Source: Actinomycetota bacterium
Lineage (GTDB): Bacteria; Actinomycetota; Thermoleophilia; Gaiellales; Gaiellaceae
Assembly (NCBI GenBank): GCA_003162055.1
Contig: PMNA01000017.1
Span: 129,929-193,928, forward strand
Reading direction: 5' to 3'
DNA: 64,000 nucleotides
Shown here: positions 43,050 to 54,301 of the stretch, in pieces
Layout: each line of letters begins with the position of its first letter
How positions within the stretch are numbered: position 1 is the stretch's first letter
Notes under the pieces: generated by a model
Told to the model about the DNA's origin: nothing
Seen by the model: only the letters and a program-made list of their open reading frames with translations
The model's database searches: none
Made by a program: the position numbers and the translations under genes

Positions 43050-44308
43050 GACGTCACCTGCGCCGGGTTGACGATCTCGCCCGCGACGGCCGTCGCGGCG
43101 GCGACGAAGGCGTTGCCGAGGTAGACGCTCGCCTCGGGGGAACCGGCGCGGCCCTTGAAATTCCGATTGGTGGTTGCGAGCGAGTTCTCGCCCGGCGCCA
43201 GCGCGCCGGTGTGGCCGCCGAAGCAGGGCCCGCAGGTGGGGGTCGAGATCGCGGCGCCGGCCTCGACGAGAATATCGATCAGCCCCTCCGCGATCGCCTC
43301 GCGGTAGATCTTTTGCGTCGCCGGCACGACGATCATGCGCGTCCGCTCGTGCACGTGCTTGCCCCTGACCATCTGAGCCGCCTGGCGCAGGTCGGTCATC
43401 GTCCCGTTGGAGCAGTTCCCGACCACGACCTGGTGGATCGGCGTACCGACGACCTCGCTCACGGGGACGACGTTCTCGGGGTTGTGCGGCTTGGCGACCA
43501 GCGGCTCGAGCCGATCGAAGTCGACCTCGATCTGGCGCGAGTAGCTCGCATCCGGGTCGGAATGAACCGCATCCCACTTCTTCTCGGTGCGACCGTCCAG
43601 GTAGGCCGCCGTCACCTCGTCGGCGGGGAAGATCCCCGTCTCGGAGCCGGACTCGACCGCCAGATTGGAAACCGCCAGGCGCTCGTCGAGCGAGAGCGCA
43701 CGCACGCCCGGGCCGACGAACTCGAGCACGTTGTCGGTGCCGCCGCCGGCGCCGATCTGGCTGATCACGGCCAAAATCACGTCTTTGCCAGTGACGAAGC
43801 GGCCCTTTTCGCCCTTGACCGTCACCTGGATCGTGCCGGGCACCGCCTCCCAGAACTCGCCGAAGACGAGGCAGTGGGCGATGTCGGTCGAGCCCAGCCC
43901 GGACGAAAAGGCGCCGAGCGCCCCGTGCGTGCAGGTATGCGAGTCGCCGCCGACGATCACCGATCCGGGCACGACCCAGCCTTCCTGCACGAGCAGCGTG
44001 TGCTCGATGCCGCCGCGACCCTGGTCGTAGAAGGCGACGCCGTGCGCCAGCGACCACTCCTTCAGGCGCTTGATCAGGATCGCCGAGCGCTCGTCCTTGG
44101 CCGGCGCGAAGTGATCGGCGACCATCACGACCTTCGAGCGGTCGAAGACCTCGTCAGTGCCCATCTTCTCCATCTGCCGGAAGGCGATCGGCCCGGTCAC
44201 GTCGTTGGCCAGCACCACATCGCAGCGGACCATGACAACCTGGCCCGGCTCGACGTGATCGGTGTCGGAGTGGGCGCGCAGGATCTTCTCGGCAACCGTG
44301 TAGCCCAT
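43046..44308 (-). CDS. leuC: 3-isopropylmalate dehydratase large subunit
   Basis: Iron-sulfur subunit that isomerises 2-isopropylmalate. The 420-residue protein has GYTVAEKILRAHS, GDSHTCTHGALGAFSSGLGSTD, the 4Fe-4S cysteines in VVGNCSNGTM and TPTCGPCFGGHTG, and ATTNRNFKGRAG. AAGG lies 5 bases before the ATG. It heads leuC-leuD-leuB, each overlapping the next by four bases, so the complex is made stoichiometrically. Confidence 0.96.
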   Translation of the reverse strand: MGYTVAEKILRAHSDTDHVEPGQVVMVRCDVVLANDVTGPIAFRQMEKMGTDEVFDRSKVVMVADHFAPAKDERSAILIKRLKEWSLAHGVAFYDQGRGGIEHTLLVQEGWVVPGSVIVGGDSHTCTHGALGAFSSGLGSTDIAHCLVFGEFWEAVPGTIQVTVKGEKGRFVTGKDVILAVISQIGAGGGTDNVLEFVGPGVRALSLDERLAVSNLAVESGSETGIFPADEVTAAYLDGRTEKKWDAVHSDPDASYSRQIEVDFDRLEPLVAKPHNPENVVPVSEVVGTPIHQVVVGNCSNGTMTDLRQAAQMVRGKHVHERTRMIVVPATQKIYREAIAEGLIDILVEAGAAISTPTCGPCFGGHTGALAPGENSLATTNRNFKGRAGSPEASVYLGNAFVAAATAVAGEIVNPAQVTS

Positions 44309-44377
44309 GGAGCCTTAAGCCTAGCGACGAAGGCGAGGCCGTTGCCGGGCTCGCGACGCTTCGGACTCGGGCTCGTC

Positions 44378-45553
44378 TCAGCCGGCAGTCTGGGGCGGCT
44401 GAGGCGGTTGCAGTACGCCGGCGGGCGGCTGCGGTACGCCAGTAAGCGCCTGCGCGAGTTGGGCCTCGGCGACGGAGGCGGAATCACCGCGCTCGATCGT
44501 GACCAGGAGCGCGCGCAGATTCTCGGCCGTCTCCTGCGCCTTGTCCCTGAACTCGGCCATGCGTCGATTGAGGTGGACGTATTCGCCGGAGCGCTTCTCT
44601 TCGCTGACGTCGCGCATGCTGACAAGCAGTAGCCGAGTGCCCTCGGCGGTGGTCACAGCGGTCGCCATCGTCTCCATCAGCGCCCAGCTACCGTCGGCGC
44701 GCTTCATCCGCACCGCGAAGGGATAGGAGTCGCCGCGATAAACGTCACCGATCGCGTCCTGGGCGATGGCCATGTCCTCGGGCTCGATCAGCGAGAGGAA
44801 GTTAACCCCGGCCAGGGCGTGGAAGTCGTAACCGAGCTCCTCGGCGCAGGAGGGAGAGGCATAGAGGAAGCGCCCCTCGCCGTCTACGAGCACAACGGCA
44901 TCGGGCATGTTCTCGGCGATCTTGCGCAGGATCTCGCCTTCGCTGAGAAGCTGCGCCTCTTCGCGGCGAACATCGCTGATGTCGAAGACGACGGCAACGA
45001 CACCGCCGATCTGGCCCGAGCCGTTCCTGTCGGGGCCGACACGAACGCGGTAGACCCGCGTGCCCCAGTCGAGCTCGTAGCTCAGGGTCTCGCCGCGCAA
45101 CGCGCGGATGGTCGCGGCAATCGGCGTGAAGGTCGTGTCCTCGGTCTGAAAAAACTCGAACAGGGTCATGCCGACGAGGCTATCGGGGGCAAGCCCCAGA
45201 TCGGCCAGCGCGCCGCCGCGGCAGCTCGTGAAACGCAACTGACCGTCTATCGCCCAGAGCATCGCCGGCATCTGATCGATCAGCGCCGGCGTAAGAGCGC
45301 CGTCGCTGCTTGCGGGAGTGCTTGGCGGTGTGCTTGGCGGTGTGCTTGGCGGTGTGCTCATGGGCGGATCTGACTCGGCTACAGGTGCGGCCGGTAGCGG
45401 GGATTCTTCTTCCTGCTCCTGCTCTTTTCCCTGTTCATGCAGTTCTTCCCGCACCGGTTCGGATGCCTCTACGGCGGCATCGTGCAGGTCGCCGGAAAGG
45501 TCTTGTCCCTTTTCCGACCGCCAGGAAAAGCGTGCAGAGCCGATTGACTGCAT
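44378..45553 (-). CDS. PAS-domain protein with Pro-rich N-terminus
   Basis: A 391-residue cytoplasmic protein without kinase, cyclase or DNA-binding domain. After an acidic and Thr-Pro-rich leader (residues about 30-88, with repeated TPPS) come two PAS folds: PALIDQMPAMLWAIDGQLRF to VVFDISDVRREE (about 90-215), and ILRKIAENMPDAVVLVDGEG to LLLVSMRDVSEEK (about 225-335). A C-terminal helix (MAEFRDKAQETAENLRALL) and a Pro/Gln tail end it. It may be a scaffold or unrecognised sensor. It lies between ilvD and leuC on the same strand, an unusual place for a PAS protein. Confidence 0.8.
   Translation of the reverse strand: MQSIGSARFSWRSEKGQDLSGDLHDAAVEASEPVREELHEQGKEQEQEEESPLPAAPVAESDPPMSTPPSTPPSTPPSTPASSDGALTPALIDQMPAMLWAIDGQLRFTSCRGGALADLGLAPDSLVGMTLFEFFQTEDTTFTPIAATIRALRGETLSYELDWGTRVYRVRVGPDRNGSGQIGGVVAVVFDISDVRREEAQLLSEGEILRKIAENMPDAVVLVDGEGRFLYASPSCAEELGYDFHALAGVNFLSLIEPEDMAIAQDAIGDVYRGDSYPFAVRMKRADGSWALMETMATAVTTAEGTRLLLVSMRDVSEEKRSGEYVHLNRRMAEFRDKAQETAENLRALLVTIERGDSASVAEAQLAQALTGVPQPPAGVLQPPQPPQTAG
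45318..45353. repeat. 12-base tandem repeat in the PAS gene
   Basis: Three perfect copies of GTGCTTGGCGGT plus a partial fourth, encoding Thr-Pro-Pro-Ser units on the minus strand. The unit is four codons, so copy-number change keeps the frame. Confidence 0.9.
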
Positions 45554-45616
45554 AGGCCGTCACTCTCTTTTCGGCTGCCGGGCTCGGAAGCTTGAAGGTT
45601 TTCGCGCCGCCTCGGC

Positions 45617-47323
45617 TCAGGTTTTTGGCCGAGTGATCGCGCCTTCCGAGGCCGAGCTGACCAGCGCCGCGTACTTGGCGAAAACGCCGCTCGTGTAGCG
45701 CGGCTCGGGCGCCTTCCAATCCGCCAGGCGGGCCTCGACCTCGGCGTCGGAAAGCTCGACTTTCAACTCGTGCGCCTCGACGTCCAAGACGATCACATCG
45801 TCCTCGCGCAGGGCGGCGATCGGGCCGCGGCGGGCAGCTTCGGGAGAGACGTGGGCGGCCATGAATCCATGCGTGGCGCCGGAGAAGCGCCCGTCAGTGA
45901 TCAGCGCGACCGAATCGCCCAGCCCCTCACCCGCAAGCGCTGCCGTGACGGCGAGCATCTCGCGCATTCCGGGGCCGCCGGCCGGGCCTTCGTAACGGAT
46001 CACGACCACGTCTCCGACGCCCACCTTGCCGGCCTTGACGGCGGCGAAGCACTCCTCCTCGGAGTCGAATACGCGCGCCGGGCCGCGATGGAAGGTGCGG
46101 TCGTGCCCGGCCAGCTTGACGACGCAGCCCTCCGGCGCGATGTTGCCGCGCAGGATCGCGAAGCCGCCGCGCTTCTGAAACGGTTGCTCGATCCTCGAGA
46201 CGACCTTCTGCCCCTGAGTCTCGCTGGCGGCCAGCGCGATCTCGCCCAACGTCCGTCCGTCCACGTTTCGGGCACTCAGATGAAGCAGGTCGCGCTTGGC
46301 CAGCTCGCGAGCTACCAATGCGCAGCCGCCCGCGTCGTAGAGGTCGGTGGCGACATACTGGCCGCCGGGAGTGAGGCTGGCGATTACCGGCGTCCGCGCG
46401 GCGATCTCTTCGAAGTCGTCGATCTCGAGTGGAACTCCGGCCTCGCGCGCGACTGCCAGCAGATGCAGGACGCCGTTGGTGGAGCCGCCGCTCGCGGCCA
46501 CCGAGGTGATTGCGTTCTCGAGCGCCTCGCGGCTCACGACCTGCCTGGGAGTGATGTTCTCGCGCACGAGCTTCATCACCAGCTCGCCGGCCTTGTTGGC
46601 CGCCGCGTTCTTCCCCCGATCCGTCGCCGGCACCTCGTTCAGCCCGGCCGGGCTGATGCCGAGGAAGTCGAGCGCCATCGACATCGTGTTGGCGGTGAAC
46701 TGACCGCCGCAAGCGCCGGCGCCCGGGCAGGCGAGCGTCTCCAGCTCGTGCAGGTCGTCGTCCGTCATCTTGCCGACAGCGTGCGTTCCGACCGCTTCGA
46801 ACACATCCTGAATGGTCACATCCTTGCCGCGCCAGCGACCGGGTGCGATCGAGCCGTTGTAGAGCACGAGCCCGGGGATATCGAGCCGAAGAAGAGCCAT
46901 CAGAGCCGCCGGAATCGTCTTGTCGCAGCCAACCAGGCAGACCAGCCCGTCGAACATGTGACTGTAGGCGACGAGCTCGATCGAGTCGGCGATCACTTCG
47001 CGCGAGACGAGCGAGCCACGCATGCCCGGCGTGCCCATGGTGACCCCGTCCGAGATGGCGATCGTGTTGAACTCGACCGGCATTCCGCCGGCCTCGCGGA
47101 TACCGCGGCGAACGTGACCAGCCAGCTCGCGCTGATTGTAGTTGCAGGGCATCGTCTCGATCCAGGTCGTGGCGATTCCCACCAGCGGCTTGGCGAGATC
47201 GTCATCAGTGAAGCCGATGGCCTTGAAGTAGGAGCGTGCCGGCGCGCGATCGGGGCCGTCGGTGAGCAGCCGGCTGCGCCGCTTGGCGGGATTCGACGGA
47301 TAGTCGTACACGCTCGGGCTCAT
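45617..47323 (-). CDS. ilvD: Dihydroxy-acid dehydratase
   Basis: Dehydrates dihydroxy acids to the 2-keto acids of valine and isoleucine synthesis, using an iron-sulfur cluster. The 568-residue protein has [51 protein letters not shown], and [14 protein letters not shown] and [12 protein letters not shown] near the end. I prefer the ATG at 47323 ([11 protein letters not shown]); a TTG 39 bases earlier would add residues unlike the family. No Shine-Dalgarno site precedes it, but TACCAT 8-13 bases upstream may be a leaderless -10. It follows thrB by 72 bases. Confidence 0.96.
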   Translation of the reverse strand: MSPSVYDYPSNPAKRRSRLLTDGPDRAPARSYFKAIGFTDDDLAKPLVGIATTWIETMPCNYNQRELAGHVRRGIREAGGMPVEFNTIAISDGVTMGTPGMRGSLVSREVIADSIELVAYSHMFDGLVCLVGCDKTIPAALMALLRLDIPGLVLYNGSIAPGRWRGKDVTIQDVFEAVGTHAVGKMTDDDLHELETLACPGAGACGGQFTANTMSMALDFLGISPAGLNEVPATDRGKNAAANKAGELVMKLVRENITPRQVVSREALENAITSVAASGGSTNGVLHLLAVAREAGVPLEIDDFEEIAARTPVIASLTPGGQYVATDLYDAGGCALVARELAKRDLLHLSARNVDGRTLGEIALAASETQGQKVVSRIEQPFQKRGGFAILRGNIAPEGCVVKLAGHDRTFHRGPARVFDSEEECFAAVKAGKVGVGDVVVIRYEGPAGGPGMREMLAVTAALAGEGLGDSVALITDGRFSGATHGFMAAHVSPEAARRGPIAALREDDVIVLDVEAHELKVELSDAEVEARLADWKAPEPRYTSGVFAKYAALVSSASEGAITRPKT

Positions 47324-47395
47324 GCCGAGGATGGTAACCGCTGAGACGATGCTGGCCGCCAAGCACGGGCAGGAGCCTCGTCTCGCCGGGCGGCG

Positions 47396-48262
47396 CTAGA
47401 AGCTCTGCACGCCGCTGGTGGCAAGCTCGACTGCCAGCACTTCGCACTCGTCGAAGCGCTTGTGCAGCTCCTGCGCGCAGGGTTCGACTTCCTCGTGCCG
47501 CGCCCAGACGATGACCGTTGGGCCCGAGCCCGAGAGAGTGACCCCGACCGATCCGAGCGCCGGCTTCGCTTTCAGCTCGGCCAACAGCGGCGCCGCCTGC
47601 GAGCGATAGGGCTCGTGCAGCCGGTCGTCGAGAGCGGCGCTGAGCAGCTCGAGATCGCCGGTCGCGAGCGACGCGCCGAGCAGGGCCGCGCGGCCGCTGG
47701 AGTAAGCGGCGTCGGCATGGCCGATCTTGGCGGGCAGTCCGGCTCGGGAGGTGACGGTCTCGACGCTGTGCCCGGGAACGACGGCAATCGGCGCGAGCGG
47801 AAGCGAATCGGCGATACGACGCCCGTGCCATACGCCTGCCTCCTCCCAGGAAAGCGTTACGCCGCCGTAGAGACAGGCGGCGAGATTGTCGGCGTGCGAC
47901 TCCAGTTGCGTCGCCATGGGCAGCAACTCGGCGGGGTCGGGCTCGACTCCTTCCCAGAGCGACGCGGCGGCGAGGCCGAGCACAATCGTGGCCGAGCTGG
48001 AACCAAGCCCGCGGGCGAAGGGAATTCGGTTGAGAAAACGGAAGCGCTTCCGCTCCAGCCCGGCGATCAGGGCAAAGGCCTGCAGACCGAGATGGGTCTC
48101 GTCCCGCGGCGTCTCGGAGACGCCCTCGCCTTCGACCTCGACGAATGTGCTCTCGGCCTCGCTCACCTCGAGCTCATTCCAGAGCTCCAGCGCCATCCCG
48201 GCGCAGTCGAAAGCGGGGCCTAGATTGGCGCTGGTCGCCGGGGCTTTGAGCCGCACGTTCAC
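47396..48262 (-). CDS. thrB: Homoserine kinase
   Basis: Phosphorylates homoserine for threonine synthesis. The 288-residue GHMP kinase has VRLKAPATSANLGPAFDCAG, the ATP loop PFARGLGSSSATIVLGL, and VTLSGSGPTVIVWA. The GTG at 48262 gives the standard N-terminus; upstream sequence to 48385 is Arg/Ser-rich overprint of the hom end. No thrC is in the window, so threonine synthase is encoded elsewhere. Confidence 0.92.
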   Translation of the reverse strand: MNVRLKAPATSANLGPAFDCAGMALELWNELEVSEAESTFVEVEGEGVSETPRDETHLGLQAFALIAGLERKRFRFLNRIPFARGLGSSSATIVLGLAAASLWEGVEPDPAELLPMATQLESHADNLAACLYGGVTLSWEEAGVWHGRRIADSLPLAPIAVVPGHSVETVTSRAGLPAKIGHADAAYSSGRAALLGASLATGDLELLSAALDDRLHEPYRSQAAPLLAELKAKPALGSVGVTLSGSGPTVIVWARHEEVEPCAQELHKRFDECEVLAVELATSGVQSF

Positions 48263-48320
48263 CTGGCAGCGCCGGGAATCGAGCTCGAGCCGGAGCCGAC
48301 CGCGACCGAGCTTCTCCTGA

Positions 48321-50646
<2,326 letters not shown>

Positions 50647-50672
50647 TTACGCGGTGTTCGTTCTGTGAGTTT

Positions 50673-51155
50673 CTAGTGTCTTACCGCACGGCTGAGGCCG
50701 ATGCGACCGGTGCGCACCATTTCCTTGATTCCGTAGGGCCTGACCAGCTCCTCGAAGGAGTCGAGATCCTCCGGATGGCCGACCATCTCGAACACGATCT
50801 CCTTTGGCCCGAGGTCGGAGACCCGTGCGCCGTAGTGATCGGCGAAGGCCATCAGCTCGCCCCGCCGCTCGGGCGGAGCCGCCACGGTGAAGAGCGCGAT
50901 CTCCCGCTCGACGGCGTCGTCGGGCGTGAGCTCGGTGAGCTTGAGCACGTTCACGAGCTTGTAGATCTGTTTCGTGATCTGCTCGAGCGAGTGCTCGGCG
51001 CAGTCGACGCGCAGAGTGACACGAGAGACGCCTTCGCGCTCGGTTTGCCCGACGGCCAGCGAGTCGATGTTGTAGCCACGCCGCGCGAACAGGTTGGTGA
51101 TGCGCGAGAGCGCGCCCGGCTTGTCCTCGACGAGGACCGAGAGAGTGTGCTTCAT
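50673..51155 (-). CDS. ilvN: Acetolactate synthase small (regulatory) subunit
   Basis: The 160-residue regulatory subunit has an N-terminal ACT domain (HTLSVLVEDKPGALSRITNL, FARRGYNIDSLAVG) that binds valine, and the ALS_ss C-terminal part (ELMAFADHYGARVSDLGP, LVRPYGIKEMVRTGRIGLSR). It overlaps the ilvB stop by four bases and activates the catalytic subunit. Confidence 0.96.
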   Translation of the reverse strand: MKHTLSVLVEDKPGALSRITNLFARRGYNIDSLAVGQTEREGVSRVTLRVDCAEHSLEQITKQIYKLVNVLKLTELTPDDAVEREIALFTVAAPPERRGELMAFADHYGARVSDLGPKEIVFEMVGHPEDLDSFEELVRPYGIKEMVRTGRIGLSRAVRH

Positions 51156-52906
51156 CTCGCCTCGAACTCCTTTACCTTCTCGTGACTGCCGTATTCAAGG
51201 ATGTCGGCCGCCGAAGCGCCGGGTGGAATCATCGGGAACACCTTTTCCTGCGAGTCGCAGACGGCGTCCACAACCACCGAGCGTCCAGCCGCATTCTCCG
51301 CTATTGCCCGCTCGAGCGCCGCGTCGAGCTCGCTCGAGTCGGTGACCGTCATCGCCACCGCGCCGAAGGCCTCGGCCATCTTGGCGTAGTCGGGAATCGG
51401 GCCGGTCAGATCGGTCTGCGAGTAGCGCTCGTCGTAGAACATCTCCTGCCACTGGCGCACCATGCCGAGATAGCCGTTCCTGATCAGCACGACGATGATC
51501 GGCAGCCCGTGCAGGGTCGCCGTGGTCAGCTCCTTCGAGGTCATCTGGAAGCAGCCGTCGCCGTCGATGCAGATCACCGTCGCGTCGGGCCGGGCTGCCT
51601 TGGCGCCGACGGCCGCCGGCACGCCGAAGCCCATCGTCCCGAGACCACCCGAGGTGATGAAGGAGCGCGGCCGGTCACAGACCATGTACTGCATGGCCCA
51701 CATCTGGTGCTGGCCCACTCCGGTCGCCCAGATGATGTCGTCGCGCCCAGCGGTCGCGTCACGCACCGCCTCGAGCACCTGCTGCGGCTTGAGCAGGTCG
51801 CCCAACTCGTAGCGCAGCGGAAATTCGTCCTTCCACTCGGCGATCTTGCTGATCCACTCGGCCGGTCCCTCACGGCCCTCGGGGATCTGCTTGCGCAGCT
51901 CTCCGAGGAGCTTTGCCAGCGCCGGCTGGAGCGGAGCGCAGATCGGAATCTGAACCTCGCGGATCTTGCCGATCTCGGCCGCGTCCACCTCGAAGTGGAT
52001 GACCCTGGCGTTCGGGGCGAAGGCCGACACGTTGCCGGTCACGCGATCGTCGAAACGGGCGCCGATCGCGATCACGAGATCCGCCCGGTTCAACGCCATG
52101 TTCGCGTACTTCATGCCGTGCATGCCGGGGTGGCCGACGTTGAGAGGATGCGAGTCGGGGAAGCCGCCCTTGCCCGTCAGCGTCGTCACGACCGGGATGC
52201 CTGTCAGCTCGGCCAGCTCGAGCAGCTCGGCGGAGGCCTCGCCGTTGATCACTCCGCCGCCCGCGTAGATGACCGGCTTGTCGGCTTCGAGGATCGCCCT
52301 GGCGGCCGAGATGATCTGGCGCTGGTTGACCTTCCGCGGCGGATTCCAGCCCGGCAGATCGACGTGATCCGGGTACTTGAAGTCGAGCTCGGCGACCTGC
52401 GCGTCCTTGGTGATGTCCACCAGCACGGGGCCGGAGCGACCGGTCTGGGCGACGTGGAACGCCGCCTTGATCGTTGCCGGAATATCGCTGGCCTTCTGCA
52501 CCAGCCAGGAGTGCTTGACGATCGGAAGGGTGATCCCGGTCGCGTTCGTCTCCTGGAAGGCATCGGTGCCGATCTTGGTCGAGGGCACCTGACCGGTGAT
52601 GCAGACGAGCGGCGTGGAATCCATCCAGGCATCCGCGATCGCCGTGATCAGATTGGTCGCGCCCGGCCCCGAGGTTGCGATCGCTACGCCCACCTTGCCG
52701 CTGGCGCGGGCGTAGCCCTCGGCCATGTGGCCGGCTCCCTGCTCGTGGCGCGCCAGCACGTGGCGCAGCTTGCTGCCGTTTGCCTGCGCCCGGTAGAGAG
52801 CGTCGTAGGTGTCGATGATCATTCCGCCCGGGACTCCGAAGCAGACGTCGACGCCCTCGGCTTCCAGCGAGCGAATAATGGCGTCAGCTCCTGTCATCCT
52901 GGTCAT
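51152..52906 (-). CDS. ilvB: Acetolactate synthase large (catalytic) subunit
   Basis: Thiamine-diphosphate enzyme that condenses pyruvate with pyruvate or 2-ketobutyrate. The 584-residue protein shows GADAIIRSLEAEGVDVCFG, the GVPGG loop, the catalytic Glu in LARHEQGAGHMAEGYAR, the FAD region TLTGKGGFPDSHPLN, and the ThDP motif ICIDGDGCFQMTSKEL ending at N in RNGYLGMV. GGAGG lies 8 bases before the ATG. It heads ilvB-ilvN-ilvC-hom-thrB and is preceded by a roughly 415-base leader that looks like a ribosome-mediated attenuator. Confidence 0.97.
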   Translation of the reverse strand: MTRMTGADAIIRSLEAEGVDVCFGVPGGMIIDTYDALYRAQANGSKLRHVLARHEQGAGHMAEGYARASGKVGVAIATSGPGATNLITAIADAWMDSTPLVCITGQVPSTKIGTDAFQETNATGITLPIVKHSWLVQKASDIPATIKAAFHVAQTGRSGPVLVDITKDAQVAELDFKYPDHVDLPGWNPPRKVNQRQIISAARAILEADKPVIYAGGGVINGEASAELLELAELTGIPVVTTLTGKGGFPDSHPLNVGHPGMHGMKYANMALNRADLVIAIGARFDDRVTGNVSAFAPNARVIHFEVDAAEIGKIREVQIPICAPLQPALAKLLGELRKQIPEGREGPAEWISKIAEWKDEFPLRYELGDLLKPQQVLEAVRDATAGRDDIIWATGVGQHQMWAMQYMVCDRPRSFITSGGLGTMGFGVPAAVGAKAARPDATVICIDGDGCFQMTSKELTTATLHGLPIIVVLIRNGYLGMVRQWQEMFYDERYSQTDLTGPIPDYAKMAEAFGAVAMTVTDSSELDAALERAIAENAAGRSVVVDAVCDSQEKVFPMIPPGASAADILEYGSHEKVKEFEAR

Positions 52907-53118
52907 CCGAGTTCCTCCATCGAAAGATTGTCGCCGCGCCGAGTAATGGATCGCCCGGCGAGGATTTCATTAGATTCGCGCGTGGTCGCAGCGATTCTCG
53001 CCCTGACCATATCGGCTGTTCGCACCCCTCTGCGCGGTACTTCGTTTGCAGGCCAGGAGAGCACCGCTGTAGCGGGGCACGGGCTTGCTGCAATCGGGTT
53101 GTCAGATCTGGTGCTCAT
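52903..53118 (-). CDS. Possible 71-codon open frame in the ilvB leader
   Basis: Begins at an ATG with AAGGAG about 13 bases upstream and ends at a TGA overlapping the ilvB ATG (ATGA). It has no recognised domain (MSTRSDNPIAAS at the start, LSMEELG at the end) and may be chance or a coupling frame that feeds ribosomes into ilvB. Confidence 0.25.
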   Translation of the reverse strand: MSTRSDNPIAASPCPATAVLSWPANEVPRRGVRTADMVRARIAATTRESNEILAGRSITRRGDNLSMEELG

Positions 53119-53322
53119 TGCCGTCGTTTTTCTCCTTGCCACAGCCGTCTGCGGACGCACCTGTGGCGTTAGTCCGGTCTGTGTGTGGCGCCTCAGCGCT
53201 CTGAAAAGTTCGTTCCCCTAGCGGGGAACCGTGACCGTAACGACGGTAATCGTGACGAGGCCGACGAGTGCGCGCACGTCGCGAGAGAGCTGACTGGATG
53301 CGGAGTCGACCTTCATAACGGT
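52907..53322 (-). promoter_or_regulatory. ilvB leader with attenuator-like hairpins
   Basis: Untranslated leader of ilvBNC downstream of the leader peptide. A hairpin GTTCCCC-GCTA-GGGGAAC (53212-53229) covers the peptide's last codons and stop. Next, GCCACAG/CTGTGGC with inner CGTC/GACG (53138-53167) competes with CGGAC/GTCCG (53152-53176): the two cannot form together. A further long-range stem pairs GAGCACC (53059-53065) with GGTGCTC (53110-53116). No U-tract follows, so termination would be intrinsic without a U-run, Rho-dependent, or translational. This fills the 52907-53422 gap. Confidence 0.6.
53218..53316 (-). CDS. ilv operon leader peptide
   Basis: A 32-codon frame, ATG at 53316 to TAG at 53218-53220. 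The first half is ordinary (MKVDSASSQLSRDVR). The second half reads ALVGLVTITVVTVTVPR: six Val, two Leu, one Ile and four Thr in 17 codons. Val, Leu and Ile are the pathway products and Thr is the isoleucine precursor, so ribosome stalling here would report starvation, as in the leader peptides of known ilv and thr operons. Its stop codon is inside a stable hairpin. No Shine-Dalgarno site is visible; the promoter position predicts a 5' end about 6 bases before the ATG, so it may be translated leaderless. Confidence 0.7.
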   Translation of the reverse strand: MKVDSASSQLSRDVRALVGLVTITVVTVTVPR

Positions 53323-53328
53323 ACGTCT

Positions 53329-53358
53329 AGTGTGGCGATGGCGACCCGAGTCTGTCAA
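53329..53358 (-). promoter_or_regulatory. Candidate ilvBNC promoter
   Basis: On the minus strand a perfect -35 TTGACA (53353-53358), an 18-base spacer and a weak -10 CACACT (53329-53334). The predicted start near 53322 is just before the leader peptide ATG. Confidence 0.5.
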
Positions 53359-53422
53359 GCGGGGAGGAGCGCGGGTCGCGCCGGAGGTTGAGCTTTCGAA
53401 GGTCGGCCCACTTCACAGCGAG

Positions 53423-54154
53423 TTACCTCGTCGAGCCTTCTCCTCTGGCTCGAGTGAACCTCCGAAACCGGCGCAGGGTCGGCAGCAGCCCGGCGATCTC
53501 GCAGAGGGTTGCATAGGTGAGCATGAGGAAGACCGCGTAGGAGAACGTGACTCCGAGTGTTCGAGGGTACAAAGCCGGGCTCGTCAGTTGATGCCACGTT
53601 TCTCGGACAAGCAGACCCGGCCGCAACACAATGTCCCAGGAGTTCCGGACCTCGAAGCGCCCGATGTAGATCCCAAAAGCCGCGAGTAGGAGCGCACCGG
53701 CGGCCGATAGCCAGCCGACGAGCGCGCCGGCGGCCGAGCTGATCAATCTCTGCACGCGGTTGAGCGAGACCAGGCCAAGGAGCAGACCTGTCCATGCGAA
53801 CGAGGCGATGAGAAGCACGTCGAACCAGAGAGGGGCGGCGCGCCGCGGTGCGAGGTGGATGAAGTCCGTGATGATGTACGGGGCGTTCGGGAAGAACAGG
53901 AGCCAGACTGCCGCGAGCAGGACGAGAAGTGCCGGGCGGCGGCCGCGGCTCTGGACTTTCTCGATCAAGAGCGATACGGCGAATGGGATCCAGGCGAGGA
54001 AGAGATTCCAGATGAGGAACAGGTAGAACCGGTTGCCGGTGTATACGATGCGCGCGCATTCGAGGCCGATGCAGTAGAGAGAGCCGAGCAGGAGGATGGC
54101 GACACCGGGACGGAGCGCCGGCCGTTCGTGCTCTGACTCCCGCGCTTCTCGCAC
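53423..54154 (-). CDS. DUF1361 membrane protein
   Basis: A 243-residue protein with six or seven membrane helices. The family hallmark LLFFPNAPYIITDFIHL is present, along with WNLFLAWIPFAVSLL, SLNRVQRLI and IGRFEVRNSWDIVLRP. The family is found across bacteria without an assigned reaction. It lies upstream of the ilv promoter on the same strand, 65 bases away, and is not expected to share that transcript. Confidence 0.85.
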   Translation of the reverse strand: MREARESEHERPALRPGVAILLLGSLYCIGLECARIVYTGNRFYLFLIWNLFLAWIPFAVSLLIEKVQSRGRRPALLVLLAAVWLLFFPNAPYIITDFIHLAPRRAAPLWFDVLLIASFAWTGLLLGLVSLNRVQRLISSAAGALVGWLSAAGALLLAAFGIYIGRFEVRNSWDIVLRPGLLVRETWHQLTSPALYPRTLGVTFSYAVFLMLTYATLCEIAGLLPTLRRFRRFTRARGEGSTR

Positions 54155-54301
54155 TCTCGGCGGGCGGGCGTGCTCGGGCGAGCCGGGCGCACGTTTGGCA
54201 AACCGGGATCGGGACTGGGAGCTGCGACGGTCGATACGGTCACAATACCGGCGGCCCCGACCCGGAGCTTCTGTCCGGTCGGAGCAAGAACTCCCGCTCG
54301 G

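Noticed and set aside
42555-44057. 500-codon frame covering leuD and much of leuC
   Set aside because: Only the last 164 codons match LeuD; the upstream part is Arg/Gly-rich overprint of leuC, and the GTG at 43049 with a four-base overlap is the proper start.
51182-53221. 679-codon plus-strand open frame opposite ilvB, ending in membrane-like residues
   Set aside because: Nearly all of it is antisense to ilvB. The hydrophobic end (53000-53221) overlaps the ilv leader, whose peptide and stems explain the sequence better.
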